A DNA stretch of 64,000 nt from Chinchilla lanigera (GCF_000276665.1 NW_004955473.1:902922-966921); one strand, 5' to 3'. Shown: positions 20,369 to 31,665, counted from the stretch's first letter. The notes: generated from the letters alone by a model not told the origin. Translations and numbers: made by a program.

Positions 20369-20773
20369 TGTTATAGTTTTGATCTAAAATGTCTCCCAGT
20401 AGTCTCATGTACTCAGAGGTCAGGCTTCTGGAAGCTGACTGACTCATGCAGGTGCCATACTCATTAGTGGATTAATCCATCAATGAGTGCGGTAGTTGAG
20501 TGTGCTGTGAGGAGATGAGGTCTGGGGGCAGTGGCTCACTGGGGGTGTGAACTGGAGTGTATTTTTGTCCCCGCCCTTCCTTTTCCCTTGGTTCCAGGCT
20601 ACCATGAGTTGACCAGCTTTCCTCTGTCAGCCCCTTTCATCATGCCATTTCTGCCTTGGAGCCAGCCAACCGTCGATACAATCTGCCAAGAACAGTGAAC
20701 CAAAGTAAGCCTCTCCTCCTTTAAGTTGCAGGTGTCTGGTATTTTGTCCCAGTGATGGAAAGTGACTAATACA
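20369..20773 (+). mobile_element. MaLR solo LTR (rodent MT-like)
   Basis: Starts TGTTATAGTTTTGATC, contains 'ggtgccatactcattagtgg', 'ccagccaaccgtcgatacaa' and 'gtgaaccaaagtaagcctct', and ends 'gtgactaataca'. Confidence 0.7.
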
Positions 20774-20879
20774 TTCACCATTGATTAACCAGCTTACAAT
20801 TCTGAGATTTAAGGTTTTTGAATAGTTATTGTATCTTAATTTCAGGAAGAATTGGAGGCAGAAGAGGATGCAATGTTAG

Positions 20880-21045
20880 AAAGTAAAATTGAGTTGACAG
20901 TCATTCATAAACTCAGTCTTTTGTTGAATACCCACTATGTGGTGCTAGCTTCTGGGAGTGTGGCAGTGAACAGCACAGACAACAATCCCTGTCCTTATGA
21001 AACTGACGGGCTAATCATGGAGTATTTAATGATCAGTGCTAAGAA
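20880..21045. mobile_element. Ancient dispersed repeat fragment
   Basis: 'cagtcattcataaactcagt', 'tacccactatgtggtgctag' and 'agtgaacagcacagacaaca' follow a common ancient mammalian repeat whose family I leave open. Confidence 0.45.
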
Positions 21046-21142
21046 CTGAAATGCTTACTCCTAGGCTGCAGTAAGTATTACTGAGAAATGCCTGAAGAGG
21101 GCTTGTCCACCATATTGTGTGTTTTTTGCTTGTTTTATTCTG

Positions 21143-21258
21143 TTTGGTTTTTTTTTTTTTTTTTTTTTTTTTGTTTTTTTTCCGGGACCGGGAACCGAAC
21201 TCACGACCTTGCGCTTGCCAGGCAGGCGCTTTGCCGCTGAGCTAAATCCCCAGCCCCC
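21143..21258 (-). mobile_element. ID SINE (young)
   Basis: Long poly(T), then CGGGACCGGGAACCGAACTC to AAATCCCCAGCCCC. Perfect 15-bp target duplication gcttgttttattctg (21128-21142 and 21259-21273). Confidence 0.97.
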
Positions 21259-21273
21259 GCTTGTTTTATTCTG

Positions 21274-22060
21274 ATCTCACCTGATTCTGAAGTTTTGCCA
21301 AGAATGATTAGTGGCGATACTGGGTGACATCCAGAATGTACTGTGGGCATGAAACTATCATTGAACTATGCTACTCCTGCACCTGGATTGTAGTTGTATC
21401 CATGGATCTGTATTATGGGAGATACGGGTTTCTCCTTTGGCCTTAGAAGAGCTTCATGATCCTGAGTTCAGTAACCTAGGGAATAGTGTGAAAGTTGTAT
21501 TAGGCTTATGGGACTTGCTTGATTTGAACATCCTGGTATATTTTCCCTAACTGTTTTTGATATTTGACTTGATGCTTTAGTATTCTTGATTGGCTATTTT
21601 TGTCTTCTTAGGAACTTTAGGGGAGCTGAAAACAAGGGACAAAGTGCAAATATTAAAAGTCTTTATGGAAGGGACTTGAAGAACAGATGGCATCCCTATG
21701 TAGTATTAGCTGTTACGAGGGTGTGGAGAGGTTAGAAGAGGGAAGAGAAGCACAAAGTAAGGTAAATGAAGATTTTATAAACCACCAGGTCACTGACAAA
21801 GTTGGATTCAGTCTAGAAATTAATTAGAGCATACTCAGTGGTCTGAAAGAATTCCTTTTGGCATGGAGATAATCTGACCGGTTTGAATTGCTCAAAAACA
21901 ACAGTTGTGGTACAACAGCTGTTATTTTACATCTGAAAATTTCTATAGAACAAACTCTATGCCCTGGATTTGGCTATTTTTCATTAATAAGGCTAGTGCC
22001 TCTGGAAGAAAAAGCACTTCTGGGTCTCAGGATGGAGAAGGGTATTGAGCCTTGACACTC
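21274..22060. other. Unique sequence, no recognised feature
   Basis: No gene or repeat supported. Confidence 0.5.
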
Positions 22061-22067
22061 AAACACT

Positions 22068-22226
22068 TTTTTTTTCGTCTTTTTGAGACAGGGTCTCACT
22101 CTGCAGTTCAGGCTGGCCTTGAGCTCACTTTGTACCACGGGCTGGCCACTTTGTACCACTCGCAGCGATCCTCCTGCTTCAGCCTCCCGAGTGCTAGGAT
22201 TACAGGCGTGCGCCACCACGCCCGGT
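22068..22226 (-). mobile_element. B1 SINE with a short internal duplication
   Basis: 'tttttgagacagggtctcac' to 'cgccaccacgcccgg'. 'cactttgtaccac' occurs twice in the middle (near 22126 and 22148), unlike the other B1 copies here. Confidence 0.93.
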
Positions 22227-22412
22227 TCACATGTTTTAACAGCAGCTTGCAAAAGGGCATTTTGCAGGGAGGGGATATTTGAAGAGGATATAGGAAGAAT
22301 TAGAAGGAGGGAATCAGCAATGACACTGCCTGTGACAAAAGCACAGGCAACTGGATCTGTGCAGAAAAACATGGCAGAAGAAACAACCATGGTGCTTTGG
22401 TAGAGGATGCTG

Positions 22413-22832
22413 AGTTTAATAACAGTAATTGTTAATAGTGTACCAACCACCATATATACATGTATTATTCATTTCATCGTCACAGCAACCTTAAGAAATA
22501 ATTACTATTATCACCCCACCTTACAAATAAGGGCCAGGCGTGGTGGCGCACACCTGTAATCCCAGCACTCATTTGGGAGGTTGAGACAGGAGGATTGTTG
22601 TGACTTCGAGACCCACCTAGGCTACAAAGTGAGCTCAAGGTCAGCCTGAACTGCATAGCGAGACCCAGTCTCAAAAAAAAAAAAAGACAAAAAAACTGCC
22701 ATCTTACAAATAAGGAAACTAAGGTATAGGCACTGAGGTAATTATCACAAAGTACTCAGCTAGCAAGTGGCAAAGTCAGGACTCAAGTCCAGAAGGTCTG
22801 CTATTGAGTCTGTGCTCTTCACATTATGCGAC
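22413..22832 (-). mobile_element. MIR SINE split by a B1
   Basis: Left: 'atttcatcgtcacagcaacc'. Right: 'aaggaaactaaggtataggc' and 'cagctagcaagtggcaaagt'. The halves are collinear with MIR antisense. Confidence 0.8.
22533..22702 (+). mobile_element. B1 SINE inserted in MIR
   Basis: 'gccaggcgtggtggcgcaca' to poly(A). Target duplication cttacaaataagg (22520-22532 and 22703-22715). Confidence 0.96.
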
Positions 22833-23304
22833 ATAGTCTTTTAAAAGCTATGTGAAAGAGCAGTAGCAGCATTTTGACATTATACAAAGGCCAACATTTT
22901 TCTTCTGTTGTCATTAGTATTATTCTGTGTTTAGTGTATGAACATTTACTTTGTGACACAGGGTGCTTGAATTTCCTCCTTGAGTACAAGCTAATTATGC
23001 TCTTTTTTTAGACTCCCAAGTACAGAACAATTTCAACTCTATATTCCTGAGTCGATTACAAGATTGCATGCATGATTACTAGGCTGTCCCATGCGTTTTA
23101 GGTTCTATGTGGTTTACTTGTGAATCCTTTCTAACCTTGAAGAAGCCCAGAGTGCAGGGGAAGATCACTTGGGATGATTTAATCAGCGTTTATAGCATCT
23201 ATCAGTATAAACGAACCGGGTTTGTAAGGTGAATTAAAAGGCTGGGACTGTGAGAAGTGATTAGGGAAGGTAACAAATAGATTTGAGAATACACAAAGAC
23301 ATTG
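22833..23304. other. Unique sequence
   Basis: No supported feature. Confidence 0.5.
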
Positions 23305-23498
23305 GGCATGGTAGTGCTGGTCTGTAATCTCAGCTACTCGGGAGGCTAAGACATGAGAATTGTGAGTTTTAGGCCAGGCTGGACAACTCAGTGAGACTTT
23401 GTCTCAAGAATGAAAAACTAAAATTAAAAGGGCTGAGGGTATGGATCGGTGGTAGAGCCTAGCAAGAGCCAGATCCTGAGTTCCATAGCAGTACCGAT
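23305..23498 (+). mobile_element. B1-dID dimeric SINE
   Basis: B1 half 'gcatggtagtgctggtctgt' to 'gagactttgtctcaag', an A-rich linker, then the ID half 'gggctgagggtatggatcgg' to 'ccatagcagtacc'. Confidence 0.85.
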
Positions 23499-23499
23499 G

Positions 23500-24410
23500 A
23501 CCATATCGGTGATAATGTGCTAATATGAAAGAGATGATAATATGAAAGACAATAACAACAGCAGATAAATAAACATGGAGATAAAGTGAAACCAGATAGT
23601 TGGGCCTTACAAGATAAGACATTTTACAGTCGTATCTCATACTCAGTCCCCACCTATTTCCACAAGGAAATCATCTCCTCAACTCACTACCACCCAGGGG
23701 CATAAAATCAGAACTTCTGAACCCTCTGATGTCTGAATTACTGACAGGAGACTTAGAGAAAGATAAGTAGGTTGTTTTCTTGCATACCTATGACCCGCTT
23801 CTTTGTTTCACGTTCCTGTCTTTTCCCAGATGATTGATAATCTGGAATAATCACTGGTTTCCAGGGAGACTCCATCCACGCTTGAAGCACAAGAATGTGG
23901 GGTTTCCTTTCAAGCTGTAACTTGACAACTGGAGTCTAAAATAATACAATAGTATCAACAATCTTATAAAACAGGCATGTATGGGTGAGGGTAAAGGCTT
24001 TTGGTTATGTCTTCTAATCATTTTGTGCTTTTTTTTGAAGGCATAATAAACCTCTCTTTTCATGTATAATTAATTTTTAATATTTTGTATGGTAATTTAT
24101 GTAATGTCTATACTCTATTTTTCATCTCATTGAATTGATCATAAGTTTTAAAACAGTATTAAAATGACAGGTATATTTATTTTGCTTCTGAAAAACATTT
24201 TTTATGGTTTAATGTGTTTTAATAGCAGAAGTATAGGAACATCATGGAAGACAGACATTAAAATATGTATTTGCATGAAAAGTGTAGTGAATTGATTCAC
24301 TCTAACCGGATAATAAAAATGTTAACAACACTCATTTAATTGCCATTAATAAGAAATTTTCTTGTTCTTTTTTAAGTACAAATGCTGGCATTGTCCAGAA
24401 AAATGTAACA
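23500..24410. other. AT-rich unique sequence
   Basis: No gene or repeat recognised. Confidence 0.45.
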
Positions 24411-24414
24411 GTTT

Positions 24415-24611
24415 GCCAGGTGTGGTGGTGCATGCCTGTAACCCCAGCACTCTGGGAGGCTGAAGCAGGAGGATCACAAGTTCAACCACAACCTAGGCAA
24501 TTTAAAGACTTGAAAAGACCCCATTTCAAAATTAAAAAACAGGTGGCTCTGTTGTATACTTCAGTGTGAAGGCCTTTATGTGCAATCCCCAGTGCTTCAA
24601 GAAAAAAAAAT
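24415..24611 (+). mobile_element. B1-dID dimeric SINE
   Basis: 'gccaggtgtggtggtgcatg' B1 half, then a decayed ID half ending 'aatccccagtgcttcaag' and an A-tail. Confidence 0.8.
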
Positions 24612-24990
24612 TGTAAAGATTTATTTATAATTGTTATGAAGTGAGCCAGGCCATATATATATTTCAGGAAAAGAAAAATAGTATGCTACGTTTTTCAACA
24701 GATGGTGCTACCCTCGTATGGGGGACCTTAGAGAATATCATATATTGCAGAAAACCCACCACATGACTGACCTTTAGTAAAGAGCTTGAAAATGCACATG
24801 CAGCAATCTCAATGACCCAGATTACCCAAATAGCAGCTCGCTGGACTCATAAATGTCCAGAAGCTAATGGCCACCACTTTGAGCACCTCTTGGAATTGTA
24901 GAAGTCAAAGGTAACTTGTATTAACCTCATGAAAAAATATTTATATGTTTTTTTCCTGATATATGTATACATTTTTACCTATATCTATGT
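24612..24990. other. Unrecognised, possibly an ancient DNA transposon
   Basis: The block 24690-24930 ('caatctcaatgacccagatt', 'gccaccactttgagcacctc') has a transposon-relic feel (mariner-like wording), but I cannot name it. Confidence 0.25.
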
Positions 24991-24992
24991 AC

Positions 24993-25072
24993 AAGTTTGA
25001 GGTCAGCCAGGACAACAAAGCCAGATCCTGTCTCATGAAAAAAGACTGGTGATGTAGCTCTGCATTCCCTGG
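24993..25072 (+). mobile_element. B1-dID fragment (5' truncated)
   Basis: 'caagtttgaggtcagccagg', 'gatcctgtctcatgaaaa', then 'gactggtgatgtagctctgc'. Confidence 0.6.
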
Positions 25073-25113
25073 GTTGACTTCTCAATATAATAATTAATAA
25101 CAATAATAATAAT

Positions 25114-26000
25114 AAGGTTGAATGGCTGAAATTTGTTCATTGAAACATTATGACTCAGATTAATGTGTTATGTCCCCGCTACATTAAAAATTCACACATA
25201 AATGAAAATGAAAAATACTACCGGTACCTAATTTGGGTCTCCTATTTTTCCATGGGAATCATGTGCTTAGGTACCTTTCAGCTTTTTGAGAAAAATAAAA
25301 ACAAAAACAAAACATATTAATGTTCAGCACTTACCAATAGCAGAAAAAAGAGAAAAATACCTCTTTTTTTGGAAAATGAAATGTTTCCCATCATAGTGGA
25401 TTCTTAGCCACGTTTTCTGCACGTGCACCATGCTGTCACAATTATTACACATTCGGCACATAGTTTTGTGTCTTTAGAAAAGCCAACTAGGTAGGCCACA
25501 CTTACTGCCTATGAAGCACCAATGCTTTCGCTCTGGAAGTGCAGACGTTTTGAAGTCCTGAGCAATGGCTCGCACCAAGTGCTGGAAAGGGAGTTTGCAA
25601 ATCATTTCAGCGGACTTCTGTGATGTCAATTTCCAAGAGATATGGTTGCAGACTAGTAACGATGACGTTCCTTCATCCCTCCAGTAGAGGGCGCACTCCT
25701 GTGAGCTGCTTTTGTAATCTGTTGCTTCCTCACCTATCCTGCTTCTTAGGCCCCCTTCGAGTGTGCTAACACGGCATTTAGAGAACGACAGCGGCGTTGT
25801 GAGGGTTTCTGAACACAGTTCAAAGAAATACTTTTAAAATTTCTTCAGTTATGTCTAAATTTACCTTGTGTTTAAAATCCATGTGCTTCGTGATGTCATT
25901 CTTATCACCTGTGTGTATTCATATCATGTTTACCTTTCCATTCCTAATTTTACAGAATGTTTGTTAAGTGTTATAATTTTCTCTTTTGTCTATTTCTTGG
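25114..26000. other. Unique sequence with a CTCF-like motif
   Basis: No repeat is recognised. GC and CpG content rise in 25420-25800 relative to neighbours. A short (AAT)n run precedes it at 25088-25113. Confidence 0.4.
25681..25695 (+). promoter_or_regulatory. CTCF-like core motif
   Basis: CCAGTAGAGGGCGCA matches the CTCF core CCASYAGRKGGCRSY at 14 of 15 positions. It lies in unique DNA. Occupancy is not known. Confidence 0.55.
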
Positions 26001-26010
26001 AAGTGATTTT

Positions 26011-26106
26011 CTTTTTTTGTTTTTTTTTCCGGTACCGGGAATCGAACTCATGACCTCACGCTTGCCAGGTAGGTGCTGTGCCGTTGAGCTAAATCCCCAG
26101 CCCCTG
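26011..26106 (-). mobile_element. ID SINE (young)
   Basis: CCGGTACCGGGAATCGAACTC region to AATCCCCAGCCC. Perfect 14-bp target duplication ttggaagtgatttt (25997-26010 and 26107-26120). Confidence 0.97.
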
Positions 26107-26621
26107 TTGGAAGTGATTTTGGATCCATCTGGCAGACATTTATTAGGCTTCAACCATATGTTAAATATTCTGAGAGTGCTAGAGAGACAAACATGAATAA
26201 TGTCACCCACTTGTCAGTAGAAGGCCGTGACGCCAGTCATGCCAATATGGCGTGATAAGTACTAAAACATGCGGAGTGCAGTGTAACCCAGCACCTCCCA
26301 CCCAGGCACATGACTGGGGCTGGGTTATGGGTAGTGTTAATACTCAGCTGGCACACAGCAGACCAGCCATGCCACTTAAAACAGTGAAACACTCCCATAG
26401 CAAACCGTTAGCACCCCTCACTGGGCCAGCCGTTCTCTGGAAGCCCTTCCCATGCCCGTCCCGCTCCTATCAGCTAAATGGATAAAGCCTGGCACAACAG
26501 GGTTGGGCAGGACCCTCAGGAAATGTTGTGGCTCAGCATGCATTGCACATTCTGACTGGTTCATTCCTGTGCCCTACTACTTGGTAAATACTGTGAAAAA
26601 CATGCTTAGTTTTGACATGTC
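26107..26621. other. Mostly unique sequence
   Basis: 26125-26230 resembles an ancient dispersed repeat ('cagacatttattaggcttca'). The rest is not recognised. Confidence 0.4.
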
Positions 26622-26998
26622 TGTCTTGGTTACTGTTCTCTCATTGCTGGGACAAAATGCCTGACACCCAAAATTAAAGAAAGAAAGGTTTATTTAGCTC
26701 ACAGTTTGCAGAGATTTCAGTCCATACTTGGCTGGCTCCAAGGCAGAGTGGCACATGGCAGGGGGCAACAGTTCATGGCTGCAGAAGACAGCAAAGCAAC
26801 AAGAGCAAAGAGGGGAGGAGTAGCAGAGAGCAAGCCTCTTTCCCTCCCTTATTTTGTTTGCAAGCTACCTGCCCTAGGGCGGGTGTAGCACTCACACCCA
26901 TAATCCCAGCATTGCACTATGGATCAGTCATAAACTCTAGAAGCCCGCTCCATGACTGCATGAGACTTTGGGGGTACATCCAAACACAAACCATAACA
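26622..26998 (-). mobile_element. MaLR solo LTR (rodent ORR1/MT-like), copy 2
   Basis: Complement of the family at 16850-17203: 'ctcattgctgggacaaaatg', 'gggaggagtagcagagagca', 'catgactgcatgagactttg', 'ccaaacacaaaccataaca'. Confidence 0.8.
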
Positions 26999-27234
26999 GT
27001 GCCAATACATCCATCCCCTCTACATTCATTGTGCCCAATGGGCTTGGAATAACCAGAAATCCCTCCTCCCCTCCTCCAGGAACAGTCTTATTTGCATACC
27101 TCTGTGGTCCCAAATTATCTTCATTTTCTACATATGCTATGAAAAATTTGGGAAGCACTGATTTAGTTCATATTTGCTGCTTTCCTAAGATCAGTCCTTT
27201 GTGATTGTGATGCTTTGCTCTTTGATTTCAAGCT

Positions 27235-27836
27235 TTGTCAAATTATATTTGTGAAAAATTTTTTTGGATCTGTAAACTACAATATCCTTCACATTGGTCT
27301 CTGTTTTTCATGTTTTATTTTACCTTTATCAGATTTTGGAATCAGGACCATATTTTTTTCATGGAACGGACTAGGTACATTTTAACTTTTTCTACGTTTT
27401 CTTCTTTGAAGGTTTCAAAGTACGTATTTTGTTTAGAGACCTTGTGCCTCAAGTTTCTCAATTTACTCCTCAGTTATAATTTATTCACATTTTCCACTTG
27501 TACGAATTGTAACATTTTACATTTTTGTAAGACAAACTATCCATTACACTATAGTTTTAAAATTATTAGCATATAATTGTGCATAGAACTTTCTTACAAT
27601 TAAAAACATTGTTTATACTGGTTGTTATAGCCTCCTCATTTCTAATTTTATGTGCGTTTTTCTTACATAGGTTTGCCAGAGTTTTATCTACTCTATTAGC
27701 CTTTTCAAGAGACCAGCTCTTGAATTTATTTATTAATCCCACTGTTTTTCCATCCTCTAATTTGTTCATTTTTACTTTTATCTTTATTATTTCCTTACCC
27801 CTTTTCCTGTGCAATTTTTGTTCTTTTTCAAAAATG
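27235..27836 (-). mobile_element. L1 ORF2 fragment (start of the reverse-transcriptase region)
   Basis: Antisense block 'ctattagccttttcaagaga' then 'ccagctcttgaatttattta'. The minus-strand frame at 27566-27814 keeps KSWSLEKANRVDKTLANL, the L1 stretch just before the RT domain. It is a short remnant and inactive. Confidence 0.8.
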
Positions 27837-28745
27837 CCATGTCCAACGTTGCGTTTAGTTTACTGGCCTTACATTTTAATAAGGAGAGGTATCAAAAGCA
27901 CGAGTATCAAAAGCCCCTTTCTCTGAGCTCCTTAGACGCTGGAGGAAATGGAAAATCAGGGCTGCTAGGGCTCTCAAGTCGGTGGGACGGCAGAGCACTC
28001 CTCCCAGGGAGCCGCTTACTTCAACGCCTTCCCACAGCGTTTCTCCACAGTGGGGCAGTAGAGAGCAAGAAGTGTTGCAGCCAGGTTTCAAGAGAGGAAA
28101 AGGTACCGTGCTACTCTTGGAAACCTGTGTGTGTTTTACCACTGCGAGTCCTCCACCGGGCCCTCTGCTGTTGGGCAGACCCCGTACTTGTAGTTCCTGT
28201 TCCTCGTTATTTGTTTTTTCTGAGTCTTGCTTTCCTTCCTGCTTGCCAGAGTTTAAGAAGTTCAGCTCTCCACACTGCTCTCTTAGTTAAGCTAAAATCC
28301 CTCCAGGGGTCAAGCAGAAGAAGGCTTTGATGTTTAAACTCAAACTGGGACATCACTGCTGCAACTGTCTCCCCCGCTCTCTCGTTTTGTGAGTCAAAGT
28401 CTTGAGAGTCCGAGGACCAAGGCATAGACTGGCTGTCTCGTGGTCCCAGGAGGAGTGGGTGGAGGGGTTGCCTTCCTGCTTAAGTCGCGTTATGCGTGTA
28501 GGAAGGAAGAGAAAGTGGTGAGCAAAGGGTGGGTTGGAAAAATAGGAGAGTGGGCTTCAAAGCAGGGGATTCCCAGCAGCAGCAGCAGAAGAAGAAGAAG
28601 TAGATGGGGAAGGGCTCATGGCTTTCCTCTCAAAGCTCTAAATATCTCCTTGAAAAATACATTTCTTCCATCATGGCTTCTGTCAAGAATCAGTAGGGGG
28701 CAGCAGTCCCAGTCCTAAACGCAGGCACAACAGGAGCTGCCCTCT
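27837..28745. other. Unique, relatively GC-rich sequence
   Basis: The highest-GC unique DNA of the left half. An open frame (27809-28330) has no recognisable domain. A short (AGC)n/(AGA)n run lies at 28576-28602 and a CTCF-like motif at 28690. It could be a regulatory element or untranslated exon, unproven. Confidence 0.4.
28690..28704 (+). promoter_or_regulatory. CTCF-like core motif
   Basis: TCAGTAGGGGGCAGC matches the CTCF core at 14 of 15 positions, in the same orientation as the motif at 25681. Confidence 0.55.
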
Positions 28746-29385
28746 AAGCTCTGAGGCACCTCATCCTTTCCTGTGCTCCCCGTCCACGCCTCTAGTCTGC
28801 TTTGCGATCCTTGCAGAACCTTCTCCCACCTTTGTACTTTCTAGTTCCTCCACCTGGAACACATTTATGGCTTTTCCTACGGCTGACTCTTTCTTATCTT
28901 TTCGTTCTTTCCCACCATCTTTTTCATCATGTTGTTCTCAGCTCAAATGAATTGTTACCTCCTTGGAGAACTTCTTCCTGATCAGTTTAGCCTAAAAATC
29001 CACCGCTCTGTTCTCCCCTGCATCCCTCGCTCTCCCCTCACCTGTAACTCCAAGCTGCTTTGCTACGCTTTCTTCTTTCTTTCCCCCACCTCCTCCTCCA
29101 CCTTTTCCTGCTCCTCCTCCACCTCTTCCTCCCTCTTCAGGTGGTGCTGGGGCTGAACCCACGGCCTCATGCTGCTAAGCACATGCTCTACCACTGAGTT
29201 GTACCTTTAGTCTCCCAAATGACTCTTTAACTCATTGTTGTGATTGTTCACAGAAAAATTTGTTTATTTATTGTTTATTTCCTTTACCTGAATGTAAGCG
29301 CCACTAGACTAGGGATCTTAGTGCCTCATTCACTGCTGTATACCCAGGGTTTAGCACATAGTATACACTGAATAAATCTGTTTTG
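28745..29385 (+). mobile_element. L2 LINE 3' end split by an ID-like SINE
   Basis: 'cacctggaacacatttatgg', 'cttggagaacttcttcctga', then after the SINE 'gaatgtaagcgccactagac' and 'tagcacatagtatacactga' with terminal AATAAA. Confidence 0.75.
29085..29217 (-). mobile_element. ID-like SINE with a pyrimidine-rich (tail) tract
   Basis: CT-rich tract, then 'ggtgctggggctgaacccac' to 'accactgagttgtacc' is an older ID complement. Confidence 0.65.
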
Positions 29386-29519
29386 AAGAAATGAATAAAA
29401 TATGCTAGGTGCTGGTGGTACAAACCCAGTGGGAACACATAATAAGTTGGGAGAGAAAGATACAGAAATGAACAATTATTAAATAATGTGAGGCCTATAT
29501 CTTTGCACCATTATAGACC

Positions 29520-29715
29520 ACCTCTGAATTCAGAAAGGACTGGTTTGAAATGCTGGCTCTACCACTGATTAGTTGCAGAACTTTGGGCAATCACTCATCG
29601 TCCCTGTGGCTCAGTCTTCTCTTTGTAAAATGTGAAGAATAATAATAATAATTATTATTATCCCGTGGGATTGTTACGAACATCACAGTAGATGACATAC
29701 ATAAAGGGTTGATAT
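29520..29715 (+). mobile_element. MIR SINE
   Basis: 'atgctggctctaccactgat', 'tgtggctcagtcttctcttt', then an expanded (AAT)n and 'gtgggattgttacgaacatc'. Confidence 0.8.
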
Positions 29716-30330
29716 TGTGTTCCATACGTGGGGGTTCCTATTATTGAATCTCTAGATTCAGCATGTAGAATGCACTGTAATTCTAAGCTATTTGGTTCCT
29801 TCTGCTCACCTTTGGCTCTGGCTGTTCTGAAGGAGAGCAGGGCTGATCTAGGGGAGCTGCAGTGATGTTCATTAATAAGAAGCCCACTCAGAACAGCTCA
29901 GACCTGGCGGAGAGCCGGAAAGTGCTTCCCTGAGAGGGAGTGATGCCTCCTACTTTCCATTCCATCTTACAAAGCCAGGCCAACGTGAGGAAATTAATTC
30001 AGGCCTTTAAATGCTGATAAATGCAGAGGCACTTACAGCTAATATTTCAATCAAGTGTCAAGATAGAACTGATTAAAAGAGGATTTGGAAACTTCTTATT
30101 GATGGAGGCTGTATTCTTTATCCATTCTAATGTGAGACATCATTTTCGTTTTTTGTTTACCTGACCTCAGTTAATGCCACATTACTAATGCTTTAAGAAA
30201 AAGCATGTACAATTTTGTATCATGCCATTTTGTGTTAATCTGATAGAAATGTATTTTTAATGCATTTGTCATGCTTTTGGCTTGCCTTCATAATTATGGG
30301 ACTAATTAAACATATACTTGTAAGCAATCA
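29716..30330. other. Unique sequence, conserved-element-like
   Basis: No repeat recognised. Many homeodomain-type cores (TTAAT, TAATTA-like 'aaattaattc', 'gactaattaaac') and long non-repetitive composition. Enhancer role is a guess. Confidence 0.3.
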
Positions 30331-30929
30331 GTGTCAGAGCTGGAGAGGATTGTAGGAATTACTCAGGTGAACCCTTCATCTTGTAGAGGAGAAACAGGCC
30401 CACAATTTGACAACTTATGGCTTGAAGACAGCAGTGTTCAGAAAGTTTAGTCTTGTAGCACAACAGAAAAACTCCACTGGCCCACTCCCACCTGCATCTG
30501 CGCCTTTGTGTTCTCAGCAGGCTCCTCTTATTCACGATTCAGTAATGCAGCGAAGTTATTGTGTACCCACTGTGTGCCACGGACTCTGCTAGGCACTGGA
30601 TATGGGCAGTGTGCACACAAGGCCCTAGTCATGCTACAAGGTGAATAGAAAAACAGATAAACAGGTAGCAGGGGAAAGTGCAAGACAGAGGCAGCACTGA
30701 GGAAGTGTACCGCGTCCAGACTGGGTACATGGGGAAGTGAGCGAGGGCCATCATCAGAGCTTCCAGGAGGAAATCTTACCATTCCATCTGCACAGCAGAA
30801 TTGAAGTTTGAGTGGGAATTAGTCACACACATGGGGCTGCTGGTGGAGAAGAGGTATTACTGACAAAGGGCTGATGCCATGTGCAGAGGTCAGGTAATGA
30901 AAGATGATACGGTGCAGACCTAAATAGGA
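30331..30929. other. Mixed unique and ancient-repeat sequence
   Basis: 30535-30690 contains an ancient dispersed repeat ('tacccactgtgtgccacgga', 'gctaggcactggatatgggc'). Confidence 0.4.
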
Positions 30930-31375
30930 ATGAAATGCCAATACATGCTGCAACACAGCGGAACCCTGAAAACACGAGGCTGAGTGAAAGAAGTCACACA
31001 CACAACGTCGCATAGTTATGATTCCACTTCCTTCAAAAGTCCAGAAGAGGTAAATTCACAGAGAAAGGACATAGATTAGTGGTTGCCCAAGGTAAAGGAC
31101 TTGCAATTTCTTCCTGGGATCATGAAAATGTTCTAAAGTTGACCATGATGATGAATGAAAAATTCTGTGAATATACTAAAAGCCATTGAACTACACAGAT
31201 AAAAAATGAGCATAGGAAAGCCAGATGTGGTGGAGCACACCTGTAATCCCAGCACTCGAGATCAGCCTGGGCTACAAAGTGAGCTCAAGATCAGCCTGAA
31301 CTGCATAGCGAGACCCTGTCTCAAAAAGACAAAAATAAAAAAAGATCAAAAAATGAGCATATAGAATAAAGCCAA
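30930..31375 (+). mobile_element. L1M-like 3' end, split by a B1
   Basis: 'gaaatgccaatacatgctgc', 'gctgagtgaaagaagtcaca', 'ggacatagattagtggttgc' and 'tgaatatactaaaagccatt' are sense L1 3' landmarks. Confidence 0.8.
31215..31347 (+). mobile_element. B1 SINE with internal deletion
   Basis: 'gtggtggagcacacctgtaa', then a jump from 'cagcactcg' to 'agatcagcctgggc', losing about 35 bp. Target duplication aaaaaatgagcata is perfect (31201-31214 and 31348-31361). Confidence 0.95.
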
Positions 31376-31439
31376 AAATAAAAAGAGGAGAAGAGAGGAA
31401 GGAGTAGCAAGAGATGTCTACAGAGATGCTATACTGCTA

Positions 31440-31665
31440 GTACTGAAAACTAACACATATAGAATACTATTATGAATAGTATATATATTAACTCATTTAC
31501 TTTTCATAACAGTCCTACAAGGTATGTATATAATCACTCCCATTTTACAGATAAGAAAACTGAGGCACTGAGAATTTAACTTGCTCAAAGTTACACAGCT
31601 ACTAACTAGTATAACTTGGATTTGAACCCAGTCAGTCTTGCTTAACTAATCATTTCATTATACTG
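31440..31665 (-). mobile_element. MIR SINE
   Basis: 'tattaactcatttacttttc', 'cattttacagataagaaaac', 'cacagctactaactagtata', 'ggatttgaacccagtcagtc'. Confidence 0.85.

Noticed and set aside
21974..22453. 159-codon minus-strand open frame
   Set aside because: Its middle is a B1 read in reverse (HACNPSTREAEAGGSLRV type).
27809..28330. 173-codon plus-strand open frame
   Set aside because: It starts in antisense L1 and continues into unique GC-richer DNA with no recognisable domain.
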